Source: Opitutales bacterium
GTDB taxonomy: Bacteria; Verrucomicrobiota; Verrucomicrobiia; Opitutales; Coraliomargaritaceae
Length of the DNA: 45,461 nucleotides
Reading direction: 5' to 3'
Assembly (NCBI GenBank): GCA_030729385.1
Contig: JANQXM010000004.1
Span: forward strand, 1 to 45,461
Part shown: positions 38,680-45,461 of the stretch, piece after piece
Numbering within the stretch: the first letter of the stretch is position 1
Layout of the letters: the number at the start of each line of letters is the position of its first letter
Notes under the pieces: generated by a model
Told to the model about the DNA's origin: nothing
Database searches by the model: none
Seen by the model: only the letters and a program-made list of their open reading frames with translations
Made by a program: the position numbers and the translations under genes

Positions 38680-38760
38680 TGTAGCCACGGCAGTCTCTGC
38701 CGTGCTTTGACGGTTCGACCAGGAACACACGAGAACACGGCAGAGACTGCCGTGGCTACA
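38680..38760. repeat. Paired inverted REP-like hairpins (BIME-like), perfect 25-nt arms
   Basis: Positions 38680-38704 and 38736-38760 are a perfect 25-nt inverted repeat. Each arm is itself a hairpin: an 8-bp stem CACGGCAG/CTGCCGTG with a 3-nt loop (38686-38704 and 38736-38754), and GTAG (38681-38684) or CTAC (38756-38759) stands outside. The 31-nt centre holds no obvious symmetry. The element lies between the DUF2059 gene and its terminator. Confidence 0.85.
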
Positions 38761-38767
38761 CTCACAA

Positions 38768-38801
38768 AAAAAGCCCCGCAGCGTAAACTGCGGGGCTTTT
38801 T
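38768..38801. terminator. Bidirectional intrinsic terminator
   Basis: A perfect 14-bp stem, AAAAAGCCCCGCAG with CTGCGGGGCTTTTT, closes a 6-nt loop. With A and T tracts on both sides it can end transcription of the DUF2059 gene (plus) and of rpmE (minus), which converge here. Confidence 0.93.
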
Positions 38802-38824
38802 GTAAATTGGTCTATTATGACGCT

Positions 38825-39070
38825 TTAGCCACGACGACGGAACTTGGATTGGAACTTCTCGACGCGGCCAGCGGTGTCGACGAAGCGCTTCTCACCTGTG
38901 AAGGTAGGGTGCGAATCCGCAGTGATGTCGCAAATGACGACTTGATATTCTACGCCGTCGATAGTCTCTGTCTTGCTACCACGCATAGTGGAACGAGTCA
39001 GGAATTTCTTGCCAGTCGAAACGTCGACGAAGGCAATCGGGTTGAGCTTTGGATGGATTTCAGCTTTCAC
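38825..39070 (-). CDS. rpmE2: Large ribosomal subunit protein bL31, type B (no zinc motif)
   Basis: An 81-aa protein at the subunit interface of the 50S particle. It begins MKAEIHPKLNPIAFVDVSTG and contains SHPTFTGEKRFVDTAGRVEKF, the type B pattern (as in E. coli YkgM and B. subtilis YtiA). The Cys-X2-Cys pairs of the zinc-binding form are absent; a single Cys remains in VICDITADSHP. It follows rpmJ by 28 nt. This may be the only bL31 of the organism or a low-zinc copy. Confidence 0.93.
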   Translation of the reverse strand: MKAEIHPKLNPIAFVDVSTGKKFLTRSTMRGSKTETIDGVEYQVVICDITADSHPTFTGEKRFVDTAGRVEKFQSKFRRRG

Positions 39071-39098
39071 GGTAAAAAAGATTCCAAGGTTAAGTAGT

Positions 39099-39224
39099 CT
39101 AGCCCTGACGCGCTTTAAAGCGAGGGTTTGACTTGCAGATTACGTAGACACGACCCTTACGACGCACAACTTGGCAGTCAGGGTGACGGTCTTTGAGAGA
39201 TTTAAGTGAAGATACTACTTTCAT
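39099..39224 (-). CDS. rpmJ: Large ribosomal subunit protein bL36, zinc-free (YkgO-like)
   Basis: A 41-aa gene read on the minus strand from the ATG at 39224 to the TAG at 39099. It starts [17 protein letters not shown] and ends [12 protein letters not shown], closely matching the YkgO type B form of bL36, which keeps two isolated Cys but lacks the CxxC...CxxxxH zinc site. It is directly upstream of rpmE2, the same gene pair as ykgO-ykgM in E. coli, where the pair is derepressed by zinc shortage through Zur. No Zur-box-like palindrome is seen in the 88 nt upstream. Confidence 0.93.
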   Translation of the reverse strand: MKVVSSLKSLKDRHPDCQVVRRKGRVYVICKSNPRFKARQG

Positions 39225-39312
39225 GACGGAAATTAAAGGAATGAGAGAAAAAAGGGTGCACCTAACCCTCTGTCAATGGCAAAGGCGGAAATAAATCCTT
39301 TATTTCCAAGCG

Positions 39313-39903
39313 CTAATTAAGAGAAGGATCTTCGGGTTCATCGGCCAACAGGCGCATCTCGGGGCTGTCACGGTGAAGAATATGACGCCAAACCTCATCA
39401 CCACGCAAGGAATCGATCTCGGGAACCAAATTAGCAGTTACCCAGGCTCCATCATCGATTTCAGCATCGAGTTGCCCTTCGCCCCAGCCAGAATGCCCAA
39501 GAAAGCCTCGGAGCTCAAATCCGGAGTCCTCCTCCAATAGCAAACGTGCCTTCACGTCATCGATACCGAAATAGAGCTTAAAAGTGCCCTCCTCCGGCGT
39601 CCACTTCCAAGCGACTAGGATCAATTGCTCATTTCCCACGGGTCCACCATTGTATAGAGGCACATGGGCGAGGTCTGACTTGTTCAATTCGTCGTCGTAT
39701 TCACCGAGCGTGAGATTCATAGGTCGATTCACCACCACACCGAGCGAACCTTCCTCATCGGAGTGAGCGGTCAGTAAGACTACGGATTTACGAAAATTGG
39801 GATCGAGCAACGAGGGATGCGCAGCCAGCAACGATCCGGCAAACGGTAAAGTCGCCTCAGTAAACTGACTATTTCGATCTATTCGCATCCGATGCCGCAT
39901 CAC
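39313..39903 (-). CDS. YqgE/AlgH family protein
   Basis: A 196-aa cytoplasmic protein of the UPF0301 (DUF179) family, function not firmly established. The pattern is clear: LPFAGSLLAAHPSLLDPNFR (about residues 19-38), EGSLGVVVNRPMNLTL (about 52-67), YNGGPVGNEQLILV and FLGHSGWGEGQLDAEI (about 134-149). It overlaps the upstream dCMP deaminase gene by four bases (ATGA at 39900-39903), so the two are translationally coupled. Confidence 0.93.
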   Translation of the reverse strand: MMRHRMRIDRNSQFTEATLPFAGSLLAAHPSLLDPNFRKSVVLLTAHSDEEGSLGVVVNRPMNLTLGEYDDELNKSDLAHVPLYNGGPVGNEQLILVAWKWTPEEGTFKLYFGIDDVKARLLLEEDSGFELRGFLGHSGWGEGQLDAEIDDGAWVTANLVPEIDSLRGDEVWRHILHRDSPEMRLLADEPEDPSLN

Positions 39904-40406
39904 AATTGCTCTATGCCTACTCCCGACTCGCTCAAAATTTCTTTAACCAAGTCATCATTACGATAATCCCGGCGATATTTAATGCAACTGATCCCAGTAG
40001 CCGCTAGAATTTTGGCACAATTGATACATGGAAAATGGGTAACATACACCGTAGCACCATCTAGAGGCACTCCGCGCCGTGCGGCATCACAAATCGCATT
40101 TTGCTCCGCATGGACCGTCGCCTGCTCATGCCCATCGCGCACCCGCGATGCGTGCGGTGCACCAGGCAAAAAGCCATTGTAACCCGCAGCCACGATGCGA
40201 TTTTTTTGCGCACCCCCTGAAACAATCACGCAACCAACATGCAGACGCTCGCAACTTGAGCGTGAAGCCATCAACAACGCCGTCGCCATAAAATACGCAT
40301 CCCATGAGGGACGATTCCCCCACGATCCGGTCATCGCTTCCAACTGATCCAACATCGTGGTTTCGTCAATCTCAGGCGTGCTACTAGGCAGTGTCTCTAT
40401 TTCCAT
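39900..40406 (-). CDS. dCMP deaminase (ComEB-like)
   Basis: A 168-aa zinc-dependent deaminase that converts dCMP to dUMP for dTTP synthesis. The zinc site is His99-Ala-Glu101 (in ATVHAEQNAICDAARRG) and Cys127-X2-Cys130 (in HFPCINCAK). The N-terminal 30 residues are extra compared with the ComEB core, which begins near RPSWDAYFMATALLMASRSS. It leads a deaminase-yqgE pair, with rpmJ-rpmE2 90 nt further on. Confidence 0.93.
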   Translation of the reverse strand: MEIETLPSSTPEIDETTMLDQLEAMTGSWGNRPSWDAYFMATALLMASRSSCERLHVGCVIVSGGAQKNRIVAAGYNGFLPGAPHASRVRDGHEQATVHAEQNAICDAARRGVPLDGATVYVTHFPCINCAKILAATGISCIKYRRDYRNDDLVKEILSESGVGIEQL

Positions 40407-40487
40407 ACTTAGAAATTACCGTCCATCCCAAGCACCCCGCAACCGAGAAGTGCAGGAAGCTGCAAATTGAAGCGTCGATGCTGCGGG

Positions 40488-41258
40488 TTATGGATATACC
40501 GTAACCGACAAATATCCCGCAGGCAGCCGCCCCACGGTCGCGGGCAACTGCAACCAGCGTCTCGCCGCACGATCAAATGCCTCGTTACCTGAGCTCTTTG
40601 AGACCAAAGGTTCACCTAGGCGCCGACCATCCCCGCCCACACGTAGATAGAACTGCACTGGCTCGTTAACTGGAGCAGGATCGGTAAATTCCATTGGGCA
40701 ATCCAAAGTCACCGCGCTCTGTGCCGCCGACCCCACAACCGCAATCTCTGCAAAATGTCCCACGTCGGCAAATGCCTGAACCGCATGGTCCGATTGGCCA
40801 AAGCGCTCGAAAAAGACCCAAAACCGTGACGCGAGTAAATCACCGGGCTGTTGCACGGAATCAACCGAACCAATCAACGCATCGGAATTGTCCAAGGCTT
40901 TCAGCAAATCAATCGCAGGTTCAAACTCCGGGAAACGCTCGCGAACACGATCTCGTTGCGCCAGCGAAACGTTTTGAGCCGCATTCCATTGCGTCGGCAC
41001 AAACAGGGGCGCGGAGTCAAATAGCTGCGCCTGCTCTTCCAATGCGAGATCCCCCGCAAGTGAACCGGCTGAAACGTAGCGCACAAAAGCAGCTCGATCA
41101 TCCCGTGTCGGCAGTGGATTGGAAACCACGCGAAAAATCAAAAAGCCGGCGAGATGCACCGCAATCCCAACCATTAATGCCACACTCAACACTGGCGAAA
41201 GAAAGCGATGGCTCTCCTTCACATGTCTTTGCCCAGAACTTTCGACATCAGCAGCCAT
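40488..41258 (-). CDS. TonB-like energy transducer
   Basis: A 256-aa protein with one transmembrane segment near residues 23-46 (VLSVALMVGIAVHLAGFLIF). The last 60 residues (PVQFYLRVGGDGRRLGEPLV and AARRWLQLPATVGRLPAGYL) resemble a TonB C-terminal domain. The middle part lacks the proline-rich spacer of classical TonB and is not recognised. The gene starts in the last base of exbD (TAATG), so it belongs to the TPR-exbB-exbD unit. The TonB call is therefore from weak similarity plus position. Confidence 0.7.
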   Translation of the reverse strand: MAADVESSGQRHVKESHRFLSPVLSVALMVGIAVHLAGFLIFRVVSNPLPTRDDRAAFVRYVSAGSLAGDLALEEQAQLFDSAPLFVPTQWNAAQNVSLAQRDRVRERFPEFEPAIDLLKALDNSDALIGSVDSVQQPGDLLASRFWVFFERFGQSDHAVQAFADVGHFAEIAVVGSAAQSAVTLDCPMEFTDPAPVNEPVQFYLRVGGDGRRLGEPLVSKSSGNEAFDRAARRWLQLPATVGRLPAGYLSVTVYP

Positions 41259-41809
41259 TACATCACAGGAAGCATCATTTGTTGGCGGTCACTGATTGAA
41301 TCGACCGGCACAATATCGATGTGCGATTCTTTTTTCTCTCCAGCGATCTGCACCTGTTCAAAACCCGCGACCTGCGCCATGCGACACAGTTCTAAGAACG
41401 CCTGCAATGGCATCGTCGCTTCCGGCTTGACCAAAAGCACATGCCCCGAGTCCACATCGCTCTGCTCGATATGCCGCTTGAATGCACGTTCGATCGAGTT
41501 CTGCTCGTAAACACTGCCGTCGAAATAAAGCATGCCCTTATTGCCGATCGTTAACACAGCAACCGCCGCATCATGGTGCGGCATACGAAGTTCAGTCTCG
41601 GGCAAATCAACGCGCACACCAGGCACCACAACAAATCGCGTGAAGAGCAAACTCATCAACAGTGCGATCACGAGCAGATCCAAAATCGGCACCACATCCA
41701 ACTTCATGGACGGGCGTTTCAATTGGTTGACCAAACCCAAAGGAGCCGTGAACCCGGCCACCGACTTCGAGAGAGACTCCTCGATTTGATTATCACGCGA
41801 CGTTTCCAT
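41258..41809 (-). CDS. ExbD/TolR family biopolymer transport protein
   Basis: A 183-aa protein with one N-terminal transmembrane segment (about residues 40-58, LDLLVIALLMSLLFTRFVVV). Asp44 in that segment corresponds to the proton-carrying Asp of ExbD/TolR. The periplasmic domain follows (RVDLPETELRMPH and VLLVKPEATMPLQAFLELCR). It forms the proton-motive motor with ExbB. The start overlaps the exbB stop by one base (TAATG), and the TonB-like gene overlaps its end the same way. Confidence 0.9.
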   Translation of the reverse strand: METSRDNQIEESLSKSVAGFTAPLGLVNQLKRPSMKLDVVPILDLLVIALLMSLLFTRFVVVPGVRVDLPETELRMPHHDAAVAVLTIGNKGMLYFDGSVYEQNSIERAFKRHIEQSDVDSGHVLLVKPEATMPLQAFLELCRMAQVAGFEQVQIAGEKKESHIDIVPVDSISDRQQMMLPVM

Positions 41810-42471
41810 TATGATTCGCTCTCGGTTTCTTCTACCTGAGCACTCTCAGCCTCTTCCAGAGGCGCAGTCGTGAGAAACTCGTTAATGTTATGACCGACCC
41901 ATTCAAAATCATGCACCAATGACCGCACCCGCCCGTAAAGAAAGTGGTGTGCGAGCGTCGCCATCACACCAATCGCCAAACCAGTCGCCGAAGTGATCAA
42001 GGCCTCCGCCAACAATTGGCTGAACATGCTGCTATCCCCATTGGTCGCTTCGAGCGCATACAGCGCTTGAACCGCCGCAATCAAGGTGCCGAGAAAACCA
42101 AGCAACGGCGCGATACGCGCAATCGCTGCAATCGTCCCGATCCGACGCTCCAGCGTAGGGATCTCAACTAGAGCCGCCGCCTGAATCGCGGAACGGATAT
42201 GATCTCTCGATTCACCGAAGTGCAACAATGCCGATTTCACGATACGCGCCATCGGTCCCGGAGTGTCCTCGCACAGAGTCAACGCCTCCACCAATCGCTT
42301 CTTGTTCACCAAATTCTTAATGCCGCTCAAAAAGTCTTCCGTCCCGATCTGCCCTTTGTGCAGAAACAACGCACGCTCGATAAACAAAACAAATCCAAGA
42401 ATACTCACGAAGAGCAGCGGATACATGACTGGTCCGCCCTGCAGGATAAAGGTGTTTTTTATAAATTCCAT
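41809..42471 (-). CDS. ExbB/TolQ/MotA proton channel family protein
   Basis: A 220-aa membrane protein with three hydrophobic segments: near residues 15-32 (VMYPLLFVSILGFVLFIERA), 112-135 (IAAIARIAPLLGFLGTLIAA) and 155-180 (ALITSATGLAIGVMATLAHH). The conserved Pro/Gly/Thr pattern in the last two is typical of ExbB/TolQ. It forms the stator ring that drives ExbD and TonB using the proton gradient. It is preceded by the TPR gene with 35 nt between. Confidence 0.92.
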   Translation of the reverse strand: MEFIKNTFILQGGPVMYPLLFVSILGFVLFIERALFLHKGQIGTEDFLSGIKNLVNKKRLVEALTLCEDTPGPMARIVKSALLHFGESRDHIRSAIQAAALVEIPTLERRIGTIAAIARIAPLLGFLGTLIAAVQALYALEATNGDSSMFSQLLAEALITSATGLAIGVMATLAHHFLYGRVRSLVHDFEWVGHNINEFLTTAPLEEAESAQVEETESES

Positions 42472-42506
42472 TAGCTATATTTCCTGATAAATGTTAATAC
42501 CACGGT

Positions 42507-45161
42507 CTACTCGACCACTTGTATGCTATTGGCACGATCCAGTGCCAGATTTCTGCCCGGTAGATTAAACGCGACCATCTTACGATACACTCGTTTCGCC
42601 TCCGCAAGTTCGCCGGACTCTTCCAAAATATTGCCTAGAGCCAGTAAGGCTCGCGACATCCAATAGCGCCCAGTGCCTCCCAGTTGCACTGCCTGATCTC
42701 CGTCCAAAAAAAAGCGACTGGAAATTAAGAGGAAGACTTCCTTAGCCTCCTCAGGCGCATCACGCTTCAATAAAGCAAAGCCCCACTTATAGCCCACTTC
42801 CGCTTGAAAATCGATCGGCAGATTCGGGATATCGATCAAGCGCTCCAGTGAAATGGCCACATCATTCAATTGTGAAACGTTATTCTTCGCCAAGGCCAAC
42901 ATACAATCGACTCGTGATAACTCAGACACATAACGGAGCGGATGGGTCGGATAAGTGTTGATTAAGTTTTCATAAATTTTTTGCGCCGCGGTGAATTTAT
43001 TCAATTTACGCAAGAGATCGCCCTGCTTCAAACCCGCCGAAAACACCAGCGTATCGCTGGGATAGCTCTCCTCGATCCCATAATGTAAACGCACGGCCTC
43101 CTCATAGAATTCTGCACCGCGACGCTCACAATAAATCCCCGCCTCAAAGATCGCCTGTGGCGCCAACACACTTTGAGGATAGATCGACGCCAACTTCGAA
43201 AGTGTCTCCTGCGCCGATTTCAAATCTGCAATCGAGCCATGGTAATCTGCCTCCGTTAAATAGGAACGCTGCGCAGCCGCACTATTCGCGTAGCCCACTC
43301 TTAATCGCTCAAGCACCACCATCCCATCATTGGCCTGACCGCTCCCAATCAATATTTGCGCCTGCAACAGTAAGATTTCGGTGATCAGCAGCTTTGATTC
43401 CGCCGAGTCCAATTTCTCCACTGGCAATGACTCCACACGAGCTAAAAGAGCTGACACACGTTCCAGCAAACCTTCTTCATCCTTAGCCAAGAACGAAAGG
43501 TATGCCTCCATCCAGCGTAAGCGGACATCCAAAGTCGTCGGCACATTCGCCGCGCCGCCTTCCAGCAGTAAACGCACACGAGTCAACGCCACATCCAGTT
43601 GTCCTTCCGCCTTCAAAGCTTGTGCAATATTCCACTCCGCCCGCCAGCGATCCGATACACTCACGCCACCAGTGAAGTCTGCCTGATCAATATGCTGCAA
43701 AGCCGCATCCATCTGATCCGAACGTACTTCAGCCGTAATTAAGCGGAGGAAGAGCTCACCGTCACGCCCCCCATCAATCGCCTTGGTGTGCGCGGCGAGA
43801 TAGAAATCAACCGCATTATTATAGTCAGCATTCAAGAAATAGCAGTCACCGATCAAACGATTCAAGACCACACGATCAGCCAACACCTCTGTCTGGTCAC
43901 GCAACTGAATCAAGAAGTCTGCCGCCGCTCGATATTGTGGCGGCGTGCGTTGCAGCGCCGCGTAAGCCAGTAAGCGATACACGCTGGTGATTTGCTGCAA
44001 CCCGGGAAACTGCTCCAGCAGATATCGAGCATCCGCCTCCGCAATCGCGGTCTCTTGGCGCGCCATCTCCAGATTATTATTCTTCAATGCAATCTCCGCC
44101 CGCGCCAATGCCAACTGGCTACGAATAAAATAAATATCACCGAGCAAAGGATGCGGCTCCGTCCGAGCGATCATCTGATTGAGAAACTCCGACAAGCTTC
44201 CACTCGTGGCATCCGGACCACTCGCCAATAATTGCAAAGCCACCCGCAACACATCCCGAGTCTTACCAATGCGCAACAAATCCTGCAAGGCCTCACGCCC
44301 GCGCAAAGAATCGCGACCCGCTATCATACCTTTAAGTAAAAGTAACTGCTCCCGCTCGCGACTACCGAGATTCGTATTATTCACCCGCTGATCATCGATC
44401 ACAGCAATCGCCTCCTCTGCGCGCTCGAGATTATAGAGCATCACCGCATACTGCCGCGCATATGGATAAGCCGCAGCCTCCCTCGACAAACGCTCCAACT
44501 GGTTGCGGATATCCGAAGCGAGCCCTGGATCTGCAGGTGTATCCTTTATCTTCTGGAGAAAGACCAAACTACTAAAAAACGCCTTCAAGCTCTCCGATTG
44601 CGCCGCAGCGACCGCTTTTTCAAAAGCTGGAACAACCGCCTGGGGCTTTCCTGCCATTTCCGCCTGCAAGCCACGCAATAAAAACAGCCACGCACGATCC
44701 ATCGCGCTCAATTGCGCAGGCTTCACCTTAGCAACCGCCTCATCAAACGCAGTCGAGTCGACACCCTTGCCATCCCCGTAAAGTGCCACGGCTAAATACA
44801 AATTATAACGGCTGCTCTGAGCGGCCTCCCTAACCGCAGCCAATTCCGTGCGCGCCGCGATATAGCGCTGTTGAGCGATCAAAGCAGCAGCCAAAGACAC
44901 ACGCACATCATCCGCCAAGCCCAGTTCAAGCGTTGGATTCACCAAAATCGCACGGTAGCCACTCTCCGCCAAACCGACCAAACCCGATCGAAACGCACGT
45001 TCCGCCGCCGCCAGACGCCATTCCAGCGCAATCGCTTCACCCGCCTCCGGCGCCACCACCTGATCTGTGACCAAAGGCGCTTGTGCATGTAACCGACTTG
45101 CACTCGCCAATAGGCACAGCACGACGAGGGGACAAAAGAGAGTGAGAAAATTCAACCGCAT
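42507..45161 (-). CDS. Secreted TPR-repeat protein
   Basis: The ATG at 45161 gives 884 aa with a signal peptide (MRLNFLTLFCPLVVLCLLAS, cleaved near LHA-Q); the longer open frame reaches back into repeat-rich DNA. The mature part is almost entirely helical and alanine-rich, made of tetratricopeptide-like pairs (for example AAERAFRSGLVGLAESGYRA and KIYENLINTYPTHPLRYVSE). The protein is the first gene of a TPR-exbB-exbD-tonB operon. In related organisms such TPR proteins accompany ExbB/D and are thought to organise energised transport across the envelope; the specific role here is unknown. Confidence 0.88.
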   Translation of the reverse strand: MRLNFLTLFCPLVVLCLLASASRLHAQAPLVTDQVVAPEAGEAIALEWRLAAAERAFRSGLVGLAESGYRAILVNPTLELGLADDVRVSLAAALIAQQRYIAARTELAAVREAAQSSRYNLYLAVALYGDGKGVDSTAFDEAVAKVKPAQLSAMDRAWLFLLRGLQAEMAGKPQAVVPAFEKAVAAAQSESLKAFFSSLVFLQKIKDTPADPGLASDIRNQLERLSREAAAYPYARQYAVMLYNLERAEEAIAVIDDQRVNNTNLGSREREQLLLLKGMIAGRDSLRGREALQDLLRIGKTRDVLRVALQLLASGPDATSGSLSEFLNQMIARTEPHPLLGDIYFIRSQLALARAEIALKNNNLEMARQETAIAEADARYLLEQFPGLQQITSVYRLLAYAALQRTPPQYRAAADFLIQLRDQTEVLADRVVLNRLIGDCYFLNADYNNAVDFYLAAHTKAIDGGRDGELFLRLITAEVRSDQMDAALQHIDQADFTGGVSVSDRWRAEWNIAQALKAEGQLDVALTRVRLLLEGGAANVPTTLDVRLRWMEAYLSFLAKDEEGLLERVSALLARVESLPVEKLDSAESKLLITEILLLQAQILIGSGQANDGMVVLERLRVGYANSAAAQRSYLTEADYHGSIADLKSAQETLSKLASIYPQSVLAPQAIFEAGIYCERRGAEFYEEAVRLHYGIEESYPSDTLVFSAGLKQGDLLRKLNKFTAAQKIYENLINTYPTHPLRYVSELSRVDCMLALAKNNVSQLNDVAISLERLIDIPNLPIDFQAEVGYKWGFALLKRDAPEEAKEVFLLISSRFFLDGDQAVQLGGTGRYWMSRALLALGNILEESGELAEAKRVYRKMVAFNLPGRNLALDRANSIQVVE

Positions 45162-45213
45162 GGATATCCCAACATGACAAGCACTCCCACCACAGGTTGC
45201 AAAGCGATTTTTC

Positions 45214-45344
45214 GGCTTTCGACCAAAGCCCCACTGTTTCAGCCTTCTCAGCCCTCTCTCCGTTTCAGCTTTCAGCGCTTGTTCCTTCAGCCGCCCAAAG
45301 GGCACCCGCTTCAGTCTCCCCTTCGGGGCAAACCGCAAGCGGTT
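45214..45344. repeat. Cluster of micro-hairpins and GCTGAAA heptads upstream of the TPR gene
   Basis: Four short perfect hairpins lie in about 130 nt: 45214-45230 (6-bp stem, 5-nt loop), 45293-45303 (GCCC/GGGC, 3-nt loop), 45318-45328 (CCCC/GGGG, 3-nt loop) and 45331-45344 (AACCGC/GCGGTT, 2-nt loop). Between them, minus-strand GCTGAAA occurs twice in tandem (45263-45276) and as single variants nearby. No ORF with family-like sequence runs through it. The region is the spacer between tRNA-Arg and the TPR gene. Confidence 0.6.
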
Positions 45345-45402
45345 CACCATCTCCGTGCTAACGCGCTCCGTCAGCTCTCAGCATTTCGGCTTTTTAAAAA
45401 GC

Positions 45403-45461
45403 TGGTGCCCCCACCGGGACTCGAACCCGGATCGACTATTTAGGAAACAGTTGTTCTATCC
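45403..45461 (-). tRNA. tRNA-Arg (anticodon CCU), 5' end outside the window
   Basis: The 3' part of a tRNA on the minus strand. It shows encoded CCA (45403-45405 on the complementary strand), discriminator A, the acceptor 3' strand TGGGGGC, a T arm CCGGG-TTCGAGT-CCCGG, and an anticodon stem ACTGT/ATAGT with loop TTCCTAA, anticodon CCT. The D arm and acceptor 5' strand lie beyond position 45461. Confidence 0.92.

Noticed and set aside
39225-39312. Zur box upstream of the bL36-bL31 pair
   Set aside because: No AT-rich palindrome resembling a Zur site is present in the 88-nt spacer.
45174-45443. Open frame ending in a Pro-Pro-Gly-Leu-Glu-Pro-Gly pattern on the plus strand
   Set aside because: This is the familiar false translation of a tRNA 3' end read antisense, here tRNA-Arg(CCU).

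Overview
The window looks like a chromosomal segment of a Verrucomicrobium, most likely class Opitutae in the Puniceicoccales/Coraliomargarita neighbourhood. The support is a moderately GC-rich, densely packed housekeeping region, weak or absent Shine-Dalgarno sequences, an ECF sigma factor paired with an anti-sigma-like membrane protein that lacks a zinc motif, a BspA-like leucine-rich secreted protein with a C-terminal module I associate with this phylum, and many long intergenic palindromes. The assignment is inference from gene content, not from a marker tree.

Layout. 1-10.2 kb is mostly minus strand: gatC-gatA-gatB (amidotransferase for Gln/Asn-tRNA), a YqaA/VTT membrane protein, a secreted hydrolase-like protein packed 9 nt behind pheT, and pheS-pheT. 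10.4-13.9 kb is plus strand: recQ, rpsR (bS18) and a Sua5-type tRNA t6A enzyme. 14.0-20.1 kb is minus strand: pyc, an AI-2E-family permease, and an anti-sigma/ECF sigma pair. A tRNA-Lys(UUU) with a clear terminator follows. 20.3-22.3 kb holds a flavoprotein and a LolA-like secreted protein, then mutY, gspE and a secreted LRR protein on the plus strand. 26.7-27.8 kb holds a small DUF protein and a VapBC-like toxin-antitoxin pair with a perfect operator. 27.9-31.6 kb is a tight operon: rsmJ, an M29 aminopeptidase, a HemW-like protein and a NYN-domain protein. 31.6-38.7 kb holds a cytochrome c/PQQ-type sugar dehydrogenase fusion, mscS, tlyA, nadK, a frameshifted four-helix-bundle (S23/IVS) gene, cca and a DUF2059 protein. 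38.8-40.4 kb is minus strand: dCMP deaminase, YqgE, and bL36-bL31 in their zinc-free forms. 40.5-45.2 kb is a TPR-ExbB-ExbD-TonB-like operon. The window ends inside a tRNA-Arg(CCU).

Most genes serve translation fidelity and tRNA/rRNA maturation (gatCAB, pheST, rpsR, sua5, rsmJ, tlyA, cca, bL31, bL36, two tRNAs), plus DNA repair (recQ, mutY), central metabolism (pyc, nadK) and envelope work (gspE, TPR-ExbBD-TonB, mscS). No phage, complete insertion sequence, CRISPR array or biosynthetic cluster is visible, and no gene-free stretch exceeds 300 nt.

The unusual content is between the genes. One class of element is a pair of inverted hairpins, each headed by GTAG or GGAG, which matches the architecture of REP/BIME elements mobilised by RAYT transposases (no RAYT gene is in the window). 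A second class is long imperfect palindromes built from GCAGAT-like modules. A third signal is short low-complexity sequence with a 7-nt period. At gatA, gatB and nadK the parts occur in the same order (palindrome, then 7-nt-period tract, then start codon), and a frameshifted S23/IVS-like gene has a heptad tract before its start and imperfect inverted repeats at its ends. I regard this recurring composite as the best candidate for something undescribed.
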